64,000 bases of DNA from Acidobacteriaceae bacterium (GCA_003134855.1 PLCS01000014.1:62338-126337), one strand, 5' to 3'. Shown: positions 1-8,919, numbered from the stretch's first letter. Translations and numbers: made by a program. Notes: generated from the sequence alone by a model not told the origin.

Positions 1-284
1 TGCGCCATGGCGGTGTGCTGGAGGCCCTGGGCGCGGGCTGCGTGCTCACTGGCGGCGGGGCGATGCTGCCCGGTATGCTCGACATTACCGAGAGCCAGTT
101 GCGGGTTCCGGCGCGCACCGGACTTCCGGTTCGCCTCTCGCAATTGCCCGGCGGGATGGTCCATCCGAGCTTTTCCGTGGCGATTGGCATGATTCTTTAT
201 GCCAATCGCACACGATCGAATCTGGTAGAAGAGAGCACCACATGGCGCTCCAGGGTGCGCGCCGCTTTTGCAGGAAGTTTTTAA
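1..284 (+). CDS. ftsA: Cell division protein FtsA, C-terminal end (partial)
   Basis: The window opens inside this gene; the frame is open from base 3 to a TAA at 282-284. The visible ~94 residues hold the actin-fold phosphate-2/adenosine signature (VLTGGGAMLPGM), the run seen near the C-terminus of FtsA and related HSP70/actin ATPases. FtsA anchors FtsZ filaments to the inner membrane and recruits the later divisome. The end (RVRAAFAGSF) has hydrophobic and basic residues compatible with the FtsA membrane-targeting tail. ftsZ follows after 57 bases on the same strand, the usual dcw-cluster order, which supports FtsA over MreB or DnaK. Upstream genes of the cluster lie outside the window. Confidence 0.9.
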   Translation, partial: RHGGVLEALGAGCVLTGGGAMLPGMLDITESQLRVPARTGLPVRLSQLPGGMVHPSFSVAIGMILYANRTRSNLVEESTTWRSRVRAAFAGSF

Positions 285-341
285 CCGCAATCATTCGAAG
301 TTAGATCATTCGAGGTCAGGAAGCAGGAGGACGGAGCCCAA

Positions 342-1826
342 ATGGAAGAGCAGAAGAGTGAAGGCGGAGAGATGCGCATTCAATATCACGAGGAGAGCCC
401 GCGCGGCGCGCGCATCAAGGTCATCGGCGTAGGCGGAGGCGGCGGCAACGCCGTCAATCGCATGATCCAGGCCCGTTTGGAGGGTGTGGAGTTTATTGCC
501 GCCAACACCGATGTGCAGGCGCTCAAGGTCTCCCATGCGCCGGTCAAGCTGCAACTTGGCGTCCGGCTCACCTCCGGGTTGGGCGCAGGGGCTAATCCCG
601 ACGTGGGACGGCGCGCCGCTTTGGAAGACTCGGAAAAGATCATCGAAGCCCTGGAAGGCGCGGACATGGTCTTCGTGACCGCCGGCCTGGGCGGCGGAAC
701 GGGCACGGGCGCCGCGCCGGTGATCGCCTCGCTGGCCAGCGAGATGGGCATTTTGACCGTGGCCGTGGTCACCTGTCCCTTCGGCTTCGAGGGCAAGCGC
801 CGCCAGCGGCAGGCCGAGCAAGGCTTGAAGGAACTGCTGGAAAGCGTTGACACGATGATTGTTATCCCCAACGAGAAGCTGCTGGCCGTGGCCAAGGACG
901 CCGGCTTCTTTGAGAGCTTTCGCATCGCCGACGACGTGCTGCGCCAGGGCGTGCAAGGCATCAGCGACATTATCACCATCCCCGGCATCATCAACCGCGA
1001 CTTTGCCGACGTGAAGACCACCATGGCCGGCATGGGCCACGCGGTGATGGGCACGGCGGTGCGCTCGGGCGAGAATCGCGCCATGGAAGCGGCCCAGGCG
1101 GCGATGGCCTCGCCGCTGCTCGAAGCCGGCGCCATCGACGGCGCGCGTGGCATCCTCATCAACATCACCGGATCAAGCTCGCTCAAGCTCTCCGAGGTCA
1201 ACGTGGCCTCGTCGCTCATCCAGTCCGCAGCTCACGAGGACGCGAACATCATCTTTGGCGCCGTGCTGGACGAGAAGATGGGCGAAGACGTCAAGATTAC
1301 CGTCATCGCCACCGGCTTTCGCAACCAGATGCCGGAGCGGCGCGAACGTATGTTGAGCGTGCTAGAGCCGTCCGTGGTTTCGATTCCGCTGGATTCCGCG
1401 CCGATGGCCTCGGTTCCTCTGGCTGCGCCTGAAAACAGGCTTCCGGCGACTCCTTCCACCTCTGCTTCCGCGCCGGTTCTTGCGCCCGCATCTCCGCCGC
1501 GCTTCCTCTCGCAAGATGAAGAGCCGGAAGACGCGGTCGAAGCCGAGGAGGTGGCAGAACCAGAGGAAGATGATGGGCCAACCTATTATTCTGCCACCGC
1601 GCCTTCTGCCCCGAACTCAGCCGACGCTGAGCCCGAGCGTGTCGAAACGGACAGAGAACTTCAACAGGAGGAGATGGAAGCGGCTGCCAAGCCTGCAAGA
1701 CCGAAGTTTGCCGAATTGTCCGAGGAGCCGGCCTACACCCCGCCGCCTAGTGAATACGTAGAGACCAACGTTGAGACGCAGCCGGATCTGGAGAAGCCAA
1801 CATTTCTGCGGCGGCTGGGGTTTTAG
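342..1826 (+). CDS. ftsZ: Cell division GTPase FtsZ
   Basis: Tubulin-like GTPase that polymerises into the Z-ring at mid-cell. The 494-residue product has the glycine-rich start of the GTPase fold ([18 protein letters not shown]) and the tubulin signature GGGTGTGA at residues 117-124. The GTPase and C-terminal tubulin domains end near residue 340. They are followed by a long (~140-residue) Pro/Ala/Glu-rich linker and a short conserved tail (PTFLRRLGF) that resembles the FtsZ C-terminal peptide used to bind FtsA. The linker is longer than in Escherichia coli, where FtsZ is 383 residues. The ATG at 342 is chosen for the AGGAGG at 325-330. Directly downstream of ftsA, as expected. Confidence 0.97.
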   Translation: MEEQKSEGGEMRIQYHEESPRGARIKVIGVGGGGGNAVNRMIQARLEGVEFIAANTDVQALKVSHAPVKLQLGVRLTSGLGAGANPDVGRRAALEDSEKIIEALEGADMVFVTAGLGGGTGTGAAPVIASLASEMGILTVAVVTCPFGFEGKRRQRQAEQGLKELLESVDTMIVIPNEKLLAVAKDAGFFESFRIADDVLRQGVQGISDIITIPGIINRDFADVKTTMAGMGHAVMGTAVRSGENRAMEAAQAAMASPLLEAGAIDGARGILINITGSSSLKLSEVNVASSLIQSAAHEDANIIFGAVLDEKMGEDVKITVIATGFRNQMPERRERMLSVLEPSVVSIPLDSAPMASVPLAAPENRLPATPSTSASAPVLAPASPPRFLSQDEEPEDAVEAEEVAEPEEDDGPTYYSATAPSAPNSADAEPERVETDRELQQEEMEAAAKPARPKFAELSEEPAYTPPPSEYVETNVETQPDLEKPTFLRRLGF

Positions 1827-2071
1827 GTGACCAATTTGTATCGCAATGGGCCGCAGAGGCGTATAGTGCAATATAGCTCTAAAAATGCAAGGCTGCCTCT
1901 TGCGCCGACAGACAGTGCGCCGGGATCAGAGTTGGCTTCTCGCAACAGGGGCTGTAAGCTGTTTGCGAAGTGGCCGATAAGAGTGGTATTCCGGTTGTGA
2001 TGGCATGAAGTGCGTACCTCCGAGGAGGGCGCGCGGCACGGCACTCCGTTAGGAGAGAGGAATCTGGCTGG

Positions 2072-3367
2072 ATGATATTTCCCCGTGTTTGGGCAGTTGC
2101 ATTGATTTTGACTGGTTGCACAGGTGGCGCGGTGGCGTTGGACGTGCCGCACTCGCCGCATCGCGCCAAGGCTACGGAAAAGCATCTGACAGAGCCTCAT
2201 CGTACCGCCAGCCATCACGCCGCGGCTGCGAAGTCCACTACCGCTCACGCCGGGGCTACTCATTCCACATCGAAAGCCGCGCCTGCGGGACAAGCCCGTC
2301 TGACCGCAAGAGGCAACGCCAGAGCTAATGCGCGCCGCGCGGCTTTGCATCCCCGCCGCCATCACTACTATGAGCGCTTTACCGCCAGCTCCTTTGCCAA
2401 GGGAGACTTTCTTGCCGACGATGTGACGGCCGGCGAGGATCCGGTGGTACGCCAGGCGGCCATCGACGCCCTCGGCGACATGAACGGCACGGCCGTCGTC
2501 ATCGACCCCTCCAACGGGCGCATTTTGGCGATGGTCAACCAAAAGCTGGCCCTTTCGCCCGGCGCTGAACCCTGCTCCACCATCAAACTCACGGTCGCCA
2601 TGGCCGCGCTCTCCGAAGGGCTGGTCACACGCGACACGCCCGTTCAATTGGCCGGGTTCCGCATGAATATGACTCAGGCGCTGGCCAAGAGCAACAACCT
2701 CTACTTCGAGGAATTGGGCAGGGAACTGGGCTTTGACCGCGTGCGCCACTACGCCAACCAGTTCGGCCTGGGCGAACTGGCCGGCTACAACATCGAAGGC
2801 GAGCAGTTGGGGGTCTATCCCGATCAGGAGTTGCCCGCCGCCGAGGGTGGCGTGGGCCGCATGTGCAGCTTCGGCCAGGGCGTTTCGCTCACTCCGCTGC
2901 AACTGGGCGCCTTTGTGGCCGCCATCGCCAACGGCGGAACACTCTATTATTTGCAGCACCCGGCAACGCCGGAAGATGCCGCCAATCTCGAACCCAAGAT
3001 CAAGCGCACCCTGGACATCGCCCGCTACGTTCCCGACATCGAGGACGGCATGGCCGGCGCGGTCGAGTACGGCACCGCCCGCCGCCTGCGCGCCAACTTC
3101 AACGAACTGCCCGTCTTCGGCAAGACCGGAACCTGCTCGGACAAGGGAACGCGCTTTGGCTGGTTCGCCTCGTATTCCGACTCACCTCAGGGCAGCCTGG
3201 TCACAGTCTTCTTCCTCGAAGGCGGAAGGCCCACCTTCGGTCCACGCGCGGCGGAGTTGACCGGCGAGTTCTACAAGAACCTCTGGGACCGCAACTGGTT
3301 CGCCTCCAAGGGCCAGCAGGATGCGGCGGCAATTCAGACCGCGCCCTCCCAGCAGGCGCAACCGTAG
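2072..3367 (+). CDS. Penicillin-binding transpeptidase domain protein lacking the usual N-terminal domains
   Basis: Likely periplasmic D,D-transpeptidase or penicillin-interacting protein. A signal-peptide-like start (residues 1-23) is followed by a His/Ala/Lys-rich low-complexity stretch to about residue 95. The catalytic fold then carries all three active-site motifs: S169-x-x-K172, S207-N-N209 and K351-T-G353. The order and the FGQG(V)SLTPLQL run match class B PBPs (PBP2/FtsI type). At 431 residues it is shorter than FtsI (~590) and lacks a recognisable dimerisation/pedestal domain. It lies 245 bases after ftsZ on the same strand, so a role in septal or elongation peptidoglycan synthesis is plausible but not shown. 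AGGAG at 2051 supports the ATG at 2072. Confidence 0.85.
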   Translation: MIFPRVWAVALILTGCTGGAVALDVPHSPHRAKATEKHLTEPHRTASHHAAAAKSTTAHAGATHSTSKAAPAGQARLTARGNARANARRAALHPRRHHYYERFTASSFAKGDFLADDVTAGEDPVVRQAAIDALGDMNGTAVVIDPSNGRILAMVNQKLALSPGAEPCSTIKLTVAMAALSEGLVTRDTPVQLAGFRMNMTQALAKSNNLYFEELGRELGFDRVRHYANQFGLGELAGYNIEGEQLGVYPDQELPAAEGGVGRMCSFGQGVSLTPLQLGAFVAAIANGGTLYYLQHPATPEDAANLEPKIKRTLDIARYVPDIEDGMAGAVEYGTARRLRANFNELPVFGKTGTCSDKGTRFGWFASYSDSPQGSLVTVFFLEGGRPTFGPRAAELTGEFYKNLWDRNWFASKGQQDAAAIQTAPSQQAQP

Positions 3368-3405
3368 AGCGGCCATCTTTCCGACAGTCCGAGATCAACC
3401 GAATG

Positions 3406-3423
3406 GGCCGCCTTCGGGCGGCC
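3406..3423 (+). terminator. GC hairpin with TTCG tetraloop after the transpeptidase gene
   Basis: GGCCGCC at 3406-3412, loop TTCG, GGCGGCC at 3417-3423: a perfect 7-bp stem 39 bases after the stop. The following T-tract is weak (TCTTAGTG). The same hairpin form recurs at 52746-52763. Confidence 0.75.
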
Positions 3424-3575
3424 TCTTAGTGTGTTTGTGCGTTAAAGCGAATACATGAAGCCAACATGCTCAGAAAATCATCTGATTCGATGAGGCCGCT
3501 CGAACTCTTCTGCAATTTTCTATTCTGACAGGGCTGCGCGGTCTGACTCCTGCTAGTGAATACAGGATCATCTCA

Positions 3576-4532
3576 ATGGCTCTGCCGGAACACATTTTGC
3601 TCCTCTACGGCTACGTGCTGCTCTTTGCCTGGGTTCTGGTTGAGCAGTTAGGCATTCCTCTGCCTGCCGCGCCTGTTCTGCTTGCGGCCGGCGCGCTCTC
3701 CGCGCAGCATGAATTCAATTTTCTTTTCGCCCTGCTGGCCGGCCTCGCCGCCTCGCTCGTTGCCGACAGCTCCTGGTTCCTCATCGGCCGCCGCTACGGG
3801 CACGGCGTGCTGCGCATTCTTTGCAAACTCTCTCTAGAGCCGACCATCTGCGTCCGCCGGACGCAGAACTCCTTTGGCCGCCGCCGCGCCATCACCGTCA
3901 TGATCGCCAAGTTTGTTCCTGGATTGGCAACACTGGCTCCTCCCGTGGCCGGCCAGAACGGAATGGCCTTCGGCAGCTTTGTCTTCTTCGACGCCATTGG
4001 CGCCGTGGTGTGGCTCAGCGCGTTGATGGCCTCGGGCCGCTTCTTCGGCGACCTGATCCAGCGCGACCCCAGCCTGCTCGACTGGGTGGGCCGTTTCTCC
4101 GGCGCCTTGCTGATCCTGGGCATTCTGGGATTTTTTGTTGGCCGAGTCGTCCGCCGCCGCATGGTGATCAAGAAGCTCGTCGCCGCTCGTTTGGAACCCG
4201 AAGAACTAAAGCGGCAACTTGACGCCGGTGAGGAGGTCTTCATCGTGGATTTGCGCCATCCGCTCGAATTGGCGCCAGATCCTTTTACACTGCCTGGCGC
4301 GCTCCTTTTCTCGCCCGAGGCGCTGGCCGAGCGCCATCACGAGATTCCCCGCGACCGCGACATCGTGCTTTTTTGCTCCTGCCCCAACGAGGCTACCGCC
4401 GCCAAGACCGCGATGACCCTGCACAAGCTGGGCATTGAGCGCATCCGCCCCCTGCGCGGCGGCTACGACGAGTGGAAGCGGCTGGGATTCCCTCTGGATG
4501 CGGTTGCATCAACTCTGCCTGTTGCGGACTAA
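3576..4532 (+). CDS. DedA/SNARE-associated membrane protein fused to a rhodanese domain
   Basis: Two-domain inner-membrane protein of 318 residues. Residues ~1-195 form a DedA (VTT-fold) domain: hydrophobic segments, the early G-I-P-L-P motif typical of the family, a re-entrant-type stretch and a conserved basic loop (RRRAITVMIAKFVPG). DedA proteins are implicated in phospholipid/undecaprenyl-phosphate flipping and membrane homeostasis. Residues ~205-310 form a cytosolic rhodanese domain with the catalytic Cys in the loop FCSCPNEATA and the closing GGYDEWKRLGFP motif. DedA-rhodanese fusions occur in several phyla; the coupling is usually unexplained. The gene stands alone between the hairpin at 3406 and the cytochrome gene. 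Confidence 0.88.
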   Translation: MALPEHILLLYGYVLLFAWVLVEQLGIPLPAAPVLLAAGALSAQHEFNFLFALLAGLAASLVADSSWFLIGRRYGHGVLRILCKLSLEPTICVRRTQNSFGRRRAITVMIAKFVPGLATLAPPVAGQNGMAFGSFVFFDAIGAVVWLSALMASGRFFGDLIQRDPSLLDWVGRFSGALLILGILGFFVGRVVRRRMVIKKLVAARLEPEELKRQLDAGEEVFIVDLRHPLELAPDPFTLPGALLFSPEALAERHHEIPRDRDIVLFCSCPNEATAAKTAMTLHKLGIERIRPLRGGYDEWKRLGFPLDAVASTLPVAD

Positions 4533-4547
4533 GGCATAATCATCTCT

Positions 4548-4551
4548 GAGG
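4548..4551 (+). promoter_or_regulatory. Putative Shine-Dalgarno deciding an unusual CTG start
   Basis: GAGG lies 9 bases upstream of an in-frame CTG at 4561. No ATG or GTG exists in this frame between the preceding in-frame stop (4537-4539) and the mature region, so this site decides the start of the cytochrome lipoprotein. Confidence 0.4.
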
Positions 4552-4560
4552 CACAAGTAT

Positions 4561-4908
4561 CTGCGCATTTTTCACAATAAACTCATCCTTTGCATTGGAT
4601 TGACAGTCTTTTGGAATGGCTGCCGCTCAGCCCCGTCTCTGACTCCGCAGGAAGCGGAGGGCAAGCGCCTCTATAAGGTTCGCTGCGCCCACTGCCACGA
4701 GGAGAACGACCTGGCTCTCAAGAAGGTTCCTCCTGACTTGCACGGCGTCTTCGACCATAAGACCTTGCCCAGCGGCGCTCCTGCCACGGACACAACCGTG
4801 CGGCAGAATGTGCTGGCAGGGAAGGGAATGATGCCCAGCTTCAGCGGCCGCTTCACCGAGGAGCAGATGGCCGCACTCCTGGCCTACCTCCACACTATGT
4901 TACGTTGA
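4561..4908 (+). CDS. Small c-type cytochrome, predicted lipoprotein, non-standard start codon
   Basis: Monohaem cytochrome c. The haem-attachment motif CAHCH and a possible distal Met ligand in GKGMMPSF are present, with a closing helix (EEQMAALLAYLHTM), all typical of class I cytochromes. Read from the CTG at 4561, the first 20 residues form a basic-then-hydrophobic signal ending in a lipobox-like FWNGC (Cys21), so the protein would be lipid-anchored in the periplasm. A TTG at 4600 is the only conventional alternative, but it leaves just seven residues before that Cys and destroys the signal. I therefore prefer the CTG start, preceded by GAGG at 4548-4551. Electron-transfer partner unknown; no oxidase gene is nearby. 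Confidence 0.75.
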   Translation: MRIFHNKLILCIGLTVFWNGCRSAPSLTPQEAEGKRLYKVRCAHCHEENDLALKKVPPDLHGVFDHKTLPSGAPATDTTVRQNVLAGKGMMPSFSGRFTEEQMAALLAYLHTMLR

Positions 4909-5134
4909 GGTTACTTGTCCAAAAAAGCACACTGTAACGCTATAGACTTGCGCTAATGCCTCATTCTGGAACAAAATAATTACTATAGTACCAAGCCTTT
5001 GATGAATATAATCACACTTTCGTAATAAATCCGCGTTACATTTGCAAGGAAGCGGCCCTACTTTTTTCATTCGATCATCAGGGCCGCAAGTTGCCCCACA
5101 TTGGAGTACGGAATCAAGACCAAGGAGGGAAAAA

Positions 5135-6664
5135 ATGCATCGTAGAATCTGCACGAATTACGGCAAATGCGCGCTGGCAGAGAGTCATGAGGACTTTTCC
5201 CACGAAAAGAAACCCATGACCTATTGCCCACTATGCGATAAGAGACTCAGTGAAGTGGTGCCCCCATCCCGGAGCAGCGCCAGCAACATTGTCTTCGCAC
5301 TATTTACCACCGTCGTCCTTGTCCTTCTTTTTGCTGCCGCTGTTGGGAAGAAATGGATCGACTCCTCGCAGCAGGGGGCCACGGCTGCCGAATTGAAGGA
5401 AGCTCCGAAGGCAATTCTTCGCCTGACCGACTCGAATACCATCCAGGACAGTCTGGGACCCGCGATGGCTGAAGCTTTTCTCAAGGCTCAAGGCGCCTCG
5501 GATGTTCAGATTCTTCCCGGAACGGATCCGCAGGAAAGGATGGTTCAGGGCGTCCTGCCCGGCGACCGGCTTCCATCCGCGATTACGATTGCGGCTCATG
5601 GTTCAGCAACCGCGGTTACCACGCTGACCGCGGACGCGTGGGACATTGGAATGTCCTCGCGGAAGCTCAAGCCCGATGAAGCGGGCAAACTGGGGGCGTC
5701 AGGCGATTCCCATTCCGCGCTGAGCGAAGATGTTCTGGGGCTTGATGGTATCGCTGTGATCGTCAACTCCTCGAATCCTCTCAAAGAGCTTCGCAAAGAC
5801 ACAATCAAGCAGATCTTCACCGGGAAGATCACCGACTGGTCGAAGGTCGGATCCATGCGCGGCGCAATTCAAGTTTATGCAAGGGACGATCAGTCAGCGA
5901 TAGCAGATTCATTCAAGACCATGGTATTGGCGGGAACGCCCGTGGCCTCATCGGCCCAGAGGTTCGAGGACAGCAATGCGCTATCCCAGGCAGTCTCCAG
6001 CGACCCCAACGGCATCGGCTTCGTCAGCCTTCCCCTCATCCATCGTGCAAAGTCCATCGCGATATCGGATCGAGGGGCAGACGCGCTCAAGCCGACTTGG
6101 CTAACGGTGGCTACAGAAGAGTACCCTCTGTCGAGGCGGCTTTTCCTTTATACTCCTTCGACTCCGCACAACGCATTTACGCAGAAGTTTGTTGAGTTTG
6201 CTCTTTCCAGGCAGGGTCAGGAGGTGGTTGCAGCCAACGGTTTTGTTGCCCAGACGGTAGCGCGGGAATCCCAGCCGGTATCTGATTTAGCTCCGGGCGA
6301 ATATCAGGAGTTGACCAGGAATGCAGAGCGCTTGTCGCTCGATTTTCGGTTTGTCAACGGAGATTTGGACCTGGACAACAAGGCACAGCAGGATTTGGAC
6401 CGGGTTGTTTCACTGGTGGCGGACCAAGGCAGGGCGAAAAAGCAGATACTGCTCTTCGGATTCACCGACGACACAGGCGTCACTGCGGAAGTGGATCAAG
6501 CTGTGTCGTTGAATCGGGCCAGGATAGTCGAGGGGTTATTCCTTCAACGAGGCGTCAAGCCCGCGGATGTGCAAGGTTTCGGTTCCGCTCTGCCGGTTGC
6601 TCCAAACGACACCGCTGAAGGCCGGGAGAAGAACAGACGAGTTGAGATCTGGATCCAGAAATGA
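5135..6664 (+). CDS. PstS-like substrate-binding domain fused to OmpA domain, with N-terminal Cys motif and membrane anchor
   Basis: 509-residue envelope protein. Residues 1-40 carry four cysteines (C6, C12, C31, C34) suggesting a small zinc ribbon on the cytosolic side. Residues ~51-70 are a transmembrane segment. Residues ~85-400 resemble PstS-type periplasmic binding proteins (FTGKITDWSKVG and the GIGFVSLP run are typical of that family). Residues ~420-509 are an OmpA/MotB-type peptidoglycan-binding domain (ILLFGFTDD, LNRARIV, ENRRVEI-like KNRRVEIWIQ end). The ATG at 5135 is set by AAGGAGG at 5122-5128; a longer reading from 5042 would precede that site. The design suggests a ligand sensor or scavenger tethered between inner membrane and cell wall. 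Not a classical transporter: no pst genes nearby. Confidence 0.82.
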   Translation: MHRRICTNYGKCALAESHEDFSHEKKPMTYCPLCDKRLSEVVPPSRSSASNIVFALFTTVVLVLLFAAAVGKKWIDSSQQGATAAELKEAPKAILRLTDSNTIQDSLGPAMAEAFLKAQGASDVQILPGTDPQERMVQGVLPGDRLPSAITIAAHGSATAVTTLTADAWDIGMSSRKLKPDEAGKLGASGDSHSALSEDVLGLDGIAVIVNSSNPLKELRKDTIKQIFTGKITDWSKVGSMRGAIQVYARDDQSAIADSFKTMVLAGTPVASSAQRFEDSNALSQAVSSDPNGIGFVSLPLIHRAKSIAISDRGADALKPTWLTVATEEYPLSRRLFLYTPSTPHNAFTQKFVEFALSRQGQEVVAANGFVAQTVARESQPVSDLAPGEYQELTRNAERLSLDFRFVNGDLDLDNKAQQDLDRVVSLVADQGRAKKQILLFGFTDDTGVTAEVDQAVSLNRARIVEGLFLQRGVKPADVQGFGSALPVAPNDTAEGREKNRRVEIWIQK

Positions 6665-6674
6665 TGTTCTTGAG

Positions 6675-6720
6675 ACCGCGACAGGCGCATTGATGCGAGG
6701 ATTCAATTGCCTGTCGCGGT
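6675..6720 (+). terminator. Perfect 12-bp inverted repeat between the OmpA-fusion gene and miaB
   Basis: ACCGCGACAGGC at 6675-6686 pairs exactly with GCCTGTCGCGGT at 6709-6720 across a 22-base loop. It starts 10 bases after the upstream stop and ends 15 bases before the miaB ATG. It could terminate upstream transcription or act in the miaB leader; there is no proper T-tract. Confidence 0.6.
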
Positions 6721-6735
6721 ATACTTAAAATTGCT

Positions 6736-8055
6736 ATGGCAACCGAGAAAACCTTCTACCTTGAGACCTTCGGCTGCCAGATGAATGCCCATGACTCGGA
6801 GAAGGTCATCGGCACATTGGAGCATGAGGGCTATCGTCAGGTTGAGTCGGAAGAAGATGCCGGCCTGATCCTCTACAACACCTGCTCCATCCGCGACAAA
6901 GCCGAGCAGAAGGTCTTCCACCGCCTCGATGAATACAAGCGTCAGCACAGGGAAGGCAAACGCTTCGCGGTGCTGGGCTGCGTGGCGCAGCAAGAGGGCG
7001 AAAAGATCTTCGAGCGGGCGCCGTACGTCTCGCTGGTCTCAGGCTCGGCCTCATACCGCAAGCTGCCGGAGATGCTCGTGCGTCTGGAAGCCGGCGAGAC
7101 GCGCATCACCGGCCTCGACGACCGCCAGACTGATGAGACCTTCGAGACCGAGTTTACCGCCCGCCAGAACCCGTATCGCGGCTATATCACTATCATCGAG
7201 GGCTGCGACAAGTTCTGCGCCTACTGCGTGGTGCCGTTCACGCGCGGCAAGGAGCGCAGCCGAGGGTCTGATTCGGTGCTGGCGGAGGCGCGGCGCATCG
7301 CCGACCAGGGCTACACCGAGATTCAACTGCTGGGCCAGAACGTGAACAGCTACCGCGATCCGGAAGGGAAGCGGAGCTTCGCGGAGCTGCTGGCCGCCGT
7401 GGGCGAGGTCGCGGGCATTCGGCGCGTGCGCTTCACCACCAGCCACCCGCGCGACTTTACGCGCGACATCGTCGAGGCCATCGACGCCGTGCCGACGCTC
7501 TGCGATCACGTACACCTGCCGGTGCAGTCAGGCTCCTCGCGGATTCTCAAGGCGATGAACCGTGAGTACACCCGCGAGGATTACCTGGAGAGGATCAGTT
7601 GGATCAAAGCCGCGCGCCGGCCCATCTCGATTTCGACCGATATTATTGTCGGATTTCCCGGCGAGACAGAGGAAGATTTGATTCAGACGATGGACCTTTT
7701 GGCCGAGGTCGAGTACGATTGCGTCTTCGGGTTCAAGTACTCGGGCCGACCCAACACTCCGGCGTTGACGATGATTGACTCCATCTCGGAGGCGGAGAAG
7801 GCACGCCGGCTTCAAGTTGTTCTTGATCGTCAGCGCGAGATTCAAAGAGTCAATTATGCCAAGCATTTAGGTCAGATCATGGAAGTTATGGTCGAGGGGG
7901 CTAACCCGGCGCGGGGGCAAGTTATCGGACGCAGCAGCCAGAACAAGCCGGTCAACTTCACATGTGCGCAAGCGATCGCGCCGGCGCCCGGAAGCTACGT
8001 ACAGGTGAAGATTACCGCAACGCATCCGAACAGTTTGGCAGGCGAGGCAGTCTAA
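6736..8055 (+). CDS. miaB: tRNA-2-methylthio-N6-dimethylallyladenosine synthase MiaB
   Basis: Radical-SAM methylthiotransferase that adds the 2-methylthio group to i6A37 of tRNAs reading UNN codons. The 439-residue product shows the three-part family layout. The N-terminal UPF0004 domain has cluster cysteines C14, C50 and C82. The radical-SAM core has C157-x3-C161-x2-C164 in EGCDKFCAYC. A C-terminal TRAM-like domain starts around residue 375. The KERSRG and GQNVNSY motifs favour MiaB over MtaB or RimO. The ATG at 6736 has no clear Shine-Dalgarno and sits 15 bases after a strong hairpin, so translation may be leaderless-like or regulated. The downstream gene begins 29 bases later and is probably co-transcribed. 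Confidence 0.95.
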   Translation: MATEKTFYLETFGCQMNAHDSEKVIGTLEHEGYRQVESEEDAGLILYNTCSIRDKAEQKVFHRLDEYKRQHREGKRFAVLGCVAQQEGEKIFERAPYVSLVSGSASYRKLPEMLVRLEAGETRITGLDDRQTDETFETEFTARQNPYRGYITIIEGCDKFCAYCVVPFTRGKERSRGSDSVLAEARRIADQGYTEIQLLGQNVNSYRDPEGKRSFAELLAAVGEVAGIRRVRFTTSHPRDFTRDIVEAIDAVPTLCDHVHLPVQSGSSRILKAMNREYTREDYLERISWIKAARRPISISTDIIVGFPGETEEDLIQTMDLLAEVEYDCVFGFKYSGRPNTPALTMIDSISEAEKARRLQVVLDRQREIQRVNYAKHLGQIMEVMVEGANPARGQVIGRSSQNKPVNFTCAQAIAPAPGSYVQVKITATHPNSLAGEAV

Positions 8056-8084
8056 GATAATAGCGGGCGAAGGAAAGGGAAGCC

Positions 8085-8573
8085 ATGGATGTTGAAGTGC
8101 GGATTCGCGGCCTGACGTTAGACCCATCGACGAATATGCCCATCATTGTTCTCAAGGACGTTGTCTCGGAGACCGTGATGCCCATCTGGGTTGGGATCTT
8201 CGAGGCCAACGCGATCGCCCTCGAAATAGAGAAGGTGGCGTTGCCGCGCCCCATGACCCACGACTTGACCAGAAATCTCATGCGCCACTTGAATGCGCGA
8301 CTGGAACGTGTTGTTATATCAGAGCTTAATGACGATACGTTTTTCGCTACACTATGGCTTCGGCAGGGGAATGAGCCGCTGGTGCTGGACGCCCGGCCGT
8401 CGGACGCCATCGCGTTGGCGCTACGCGCGGATTGCCCGATTTATGTTACCGAAGAGGTGATGCAAGCAGCCAAGTTAAACACCACGGGCCCGGCCGAGGG
8501 ACAAGCGGCCGAGCAGTTGCGCGGCTGGCTCGAAGGGCTGAACGACGAGGATCTTGGGCGGTACAAGATGTAG
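8085..8573 (+). CDS. Bifunctional nuclease (BFN/DUF151) family protein
   Basis: 162-residue member of the BFN/DUF151 family. It shows the typical opening (V-x-G-L-T-x-D-x-x-T-x-x-P-I-I-V-L-K), the PIWVG..EA run, and the closing RPSDAIALALR signature. Plant relatives have RNase/DNase activity; bacterial members are mostly uncharacterised, and one thermophile structure is known. It likely acts in the cytoplasm. AAGGAAAGGGA upstream supports the ATG at 8085. Transcribed with miaB. No transmembrane segment or signal is seen. Substrate unknown. Confidence 0.85.
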   Translation: MDVEVRIRGLTLDPSTNMPIIVLKDVVSETVMPIWVGIFEANAIALEIEKVALPRPMTHDLTRNLMRHLNARLERVVISELNDDTFFATLWLRQGNEPLVLDARPSDAIALALRADCPIYVTEEVMQAAKLNTTGPAEGQAAEQLRGWLEGLNDEDLGRYKM

Positions 8574-8900
8574 CCGAGGAGACAGGTAGGCGAGAATTGC
8601 CGATCAGCCAGGCAGCGCGGCAGGGAACTCCTGATAATCGAGGCATTTGCCGGATTGAAGGCAGAAGATATAAATGAAGGATTTAGGACATTGTGATTCG
8701 ATGTTCAGTATACAGAATATACGTTATCAGACATTATTACAACCTGGGAAACTCCGGGTCTGCCGGGGCGATAGTCGAATCTTGACATTTACGGGAGTTG
8801 CCCCCGGTTTTGTGCTTTTCCATTCCTTTATGCGAACGAGCCGATGGAATGCATGCAAGTAGTATGCGCCGTCCCTTCCAGGACTCCGGTTCTGTCTTGG

Positions 8901-8919
8901 TGGGGATGTTCACCCCACG
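8901..8919. repeat. 6-bp palindrome
   Basis: GTGGGG at 8901-8906 pairs with CCCCAC at 8914-8919 across seven bases. Possible decayed repetitive palindrome or terminator part. Confidence 0.35.

Noticed and set aside
5042-5134. Longer start for the PstS/OmpA fusion protein
   Set aside because: AAGGAGG stands directly before the ATG at 5135; the upstream 31 codons are unlike the mature protein.
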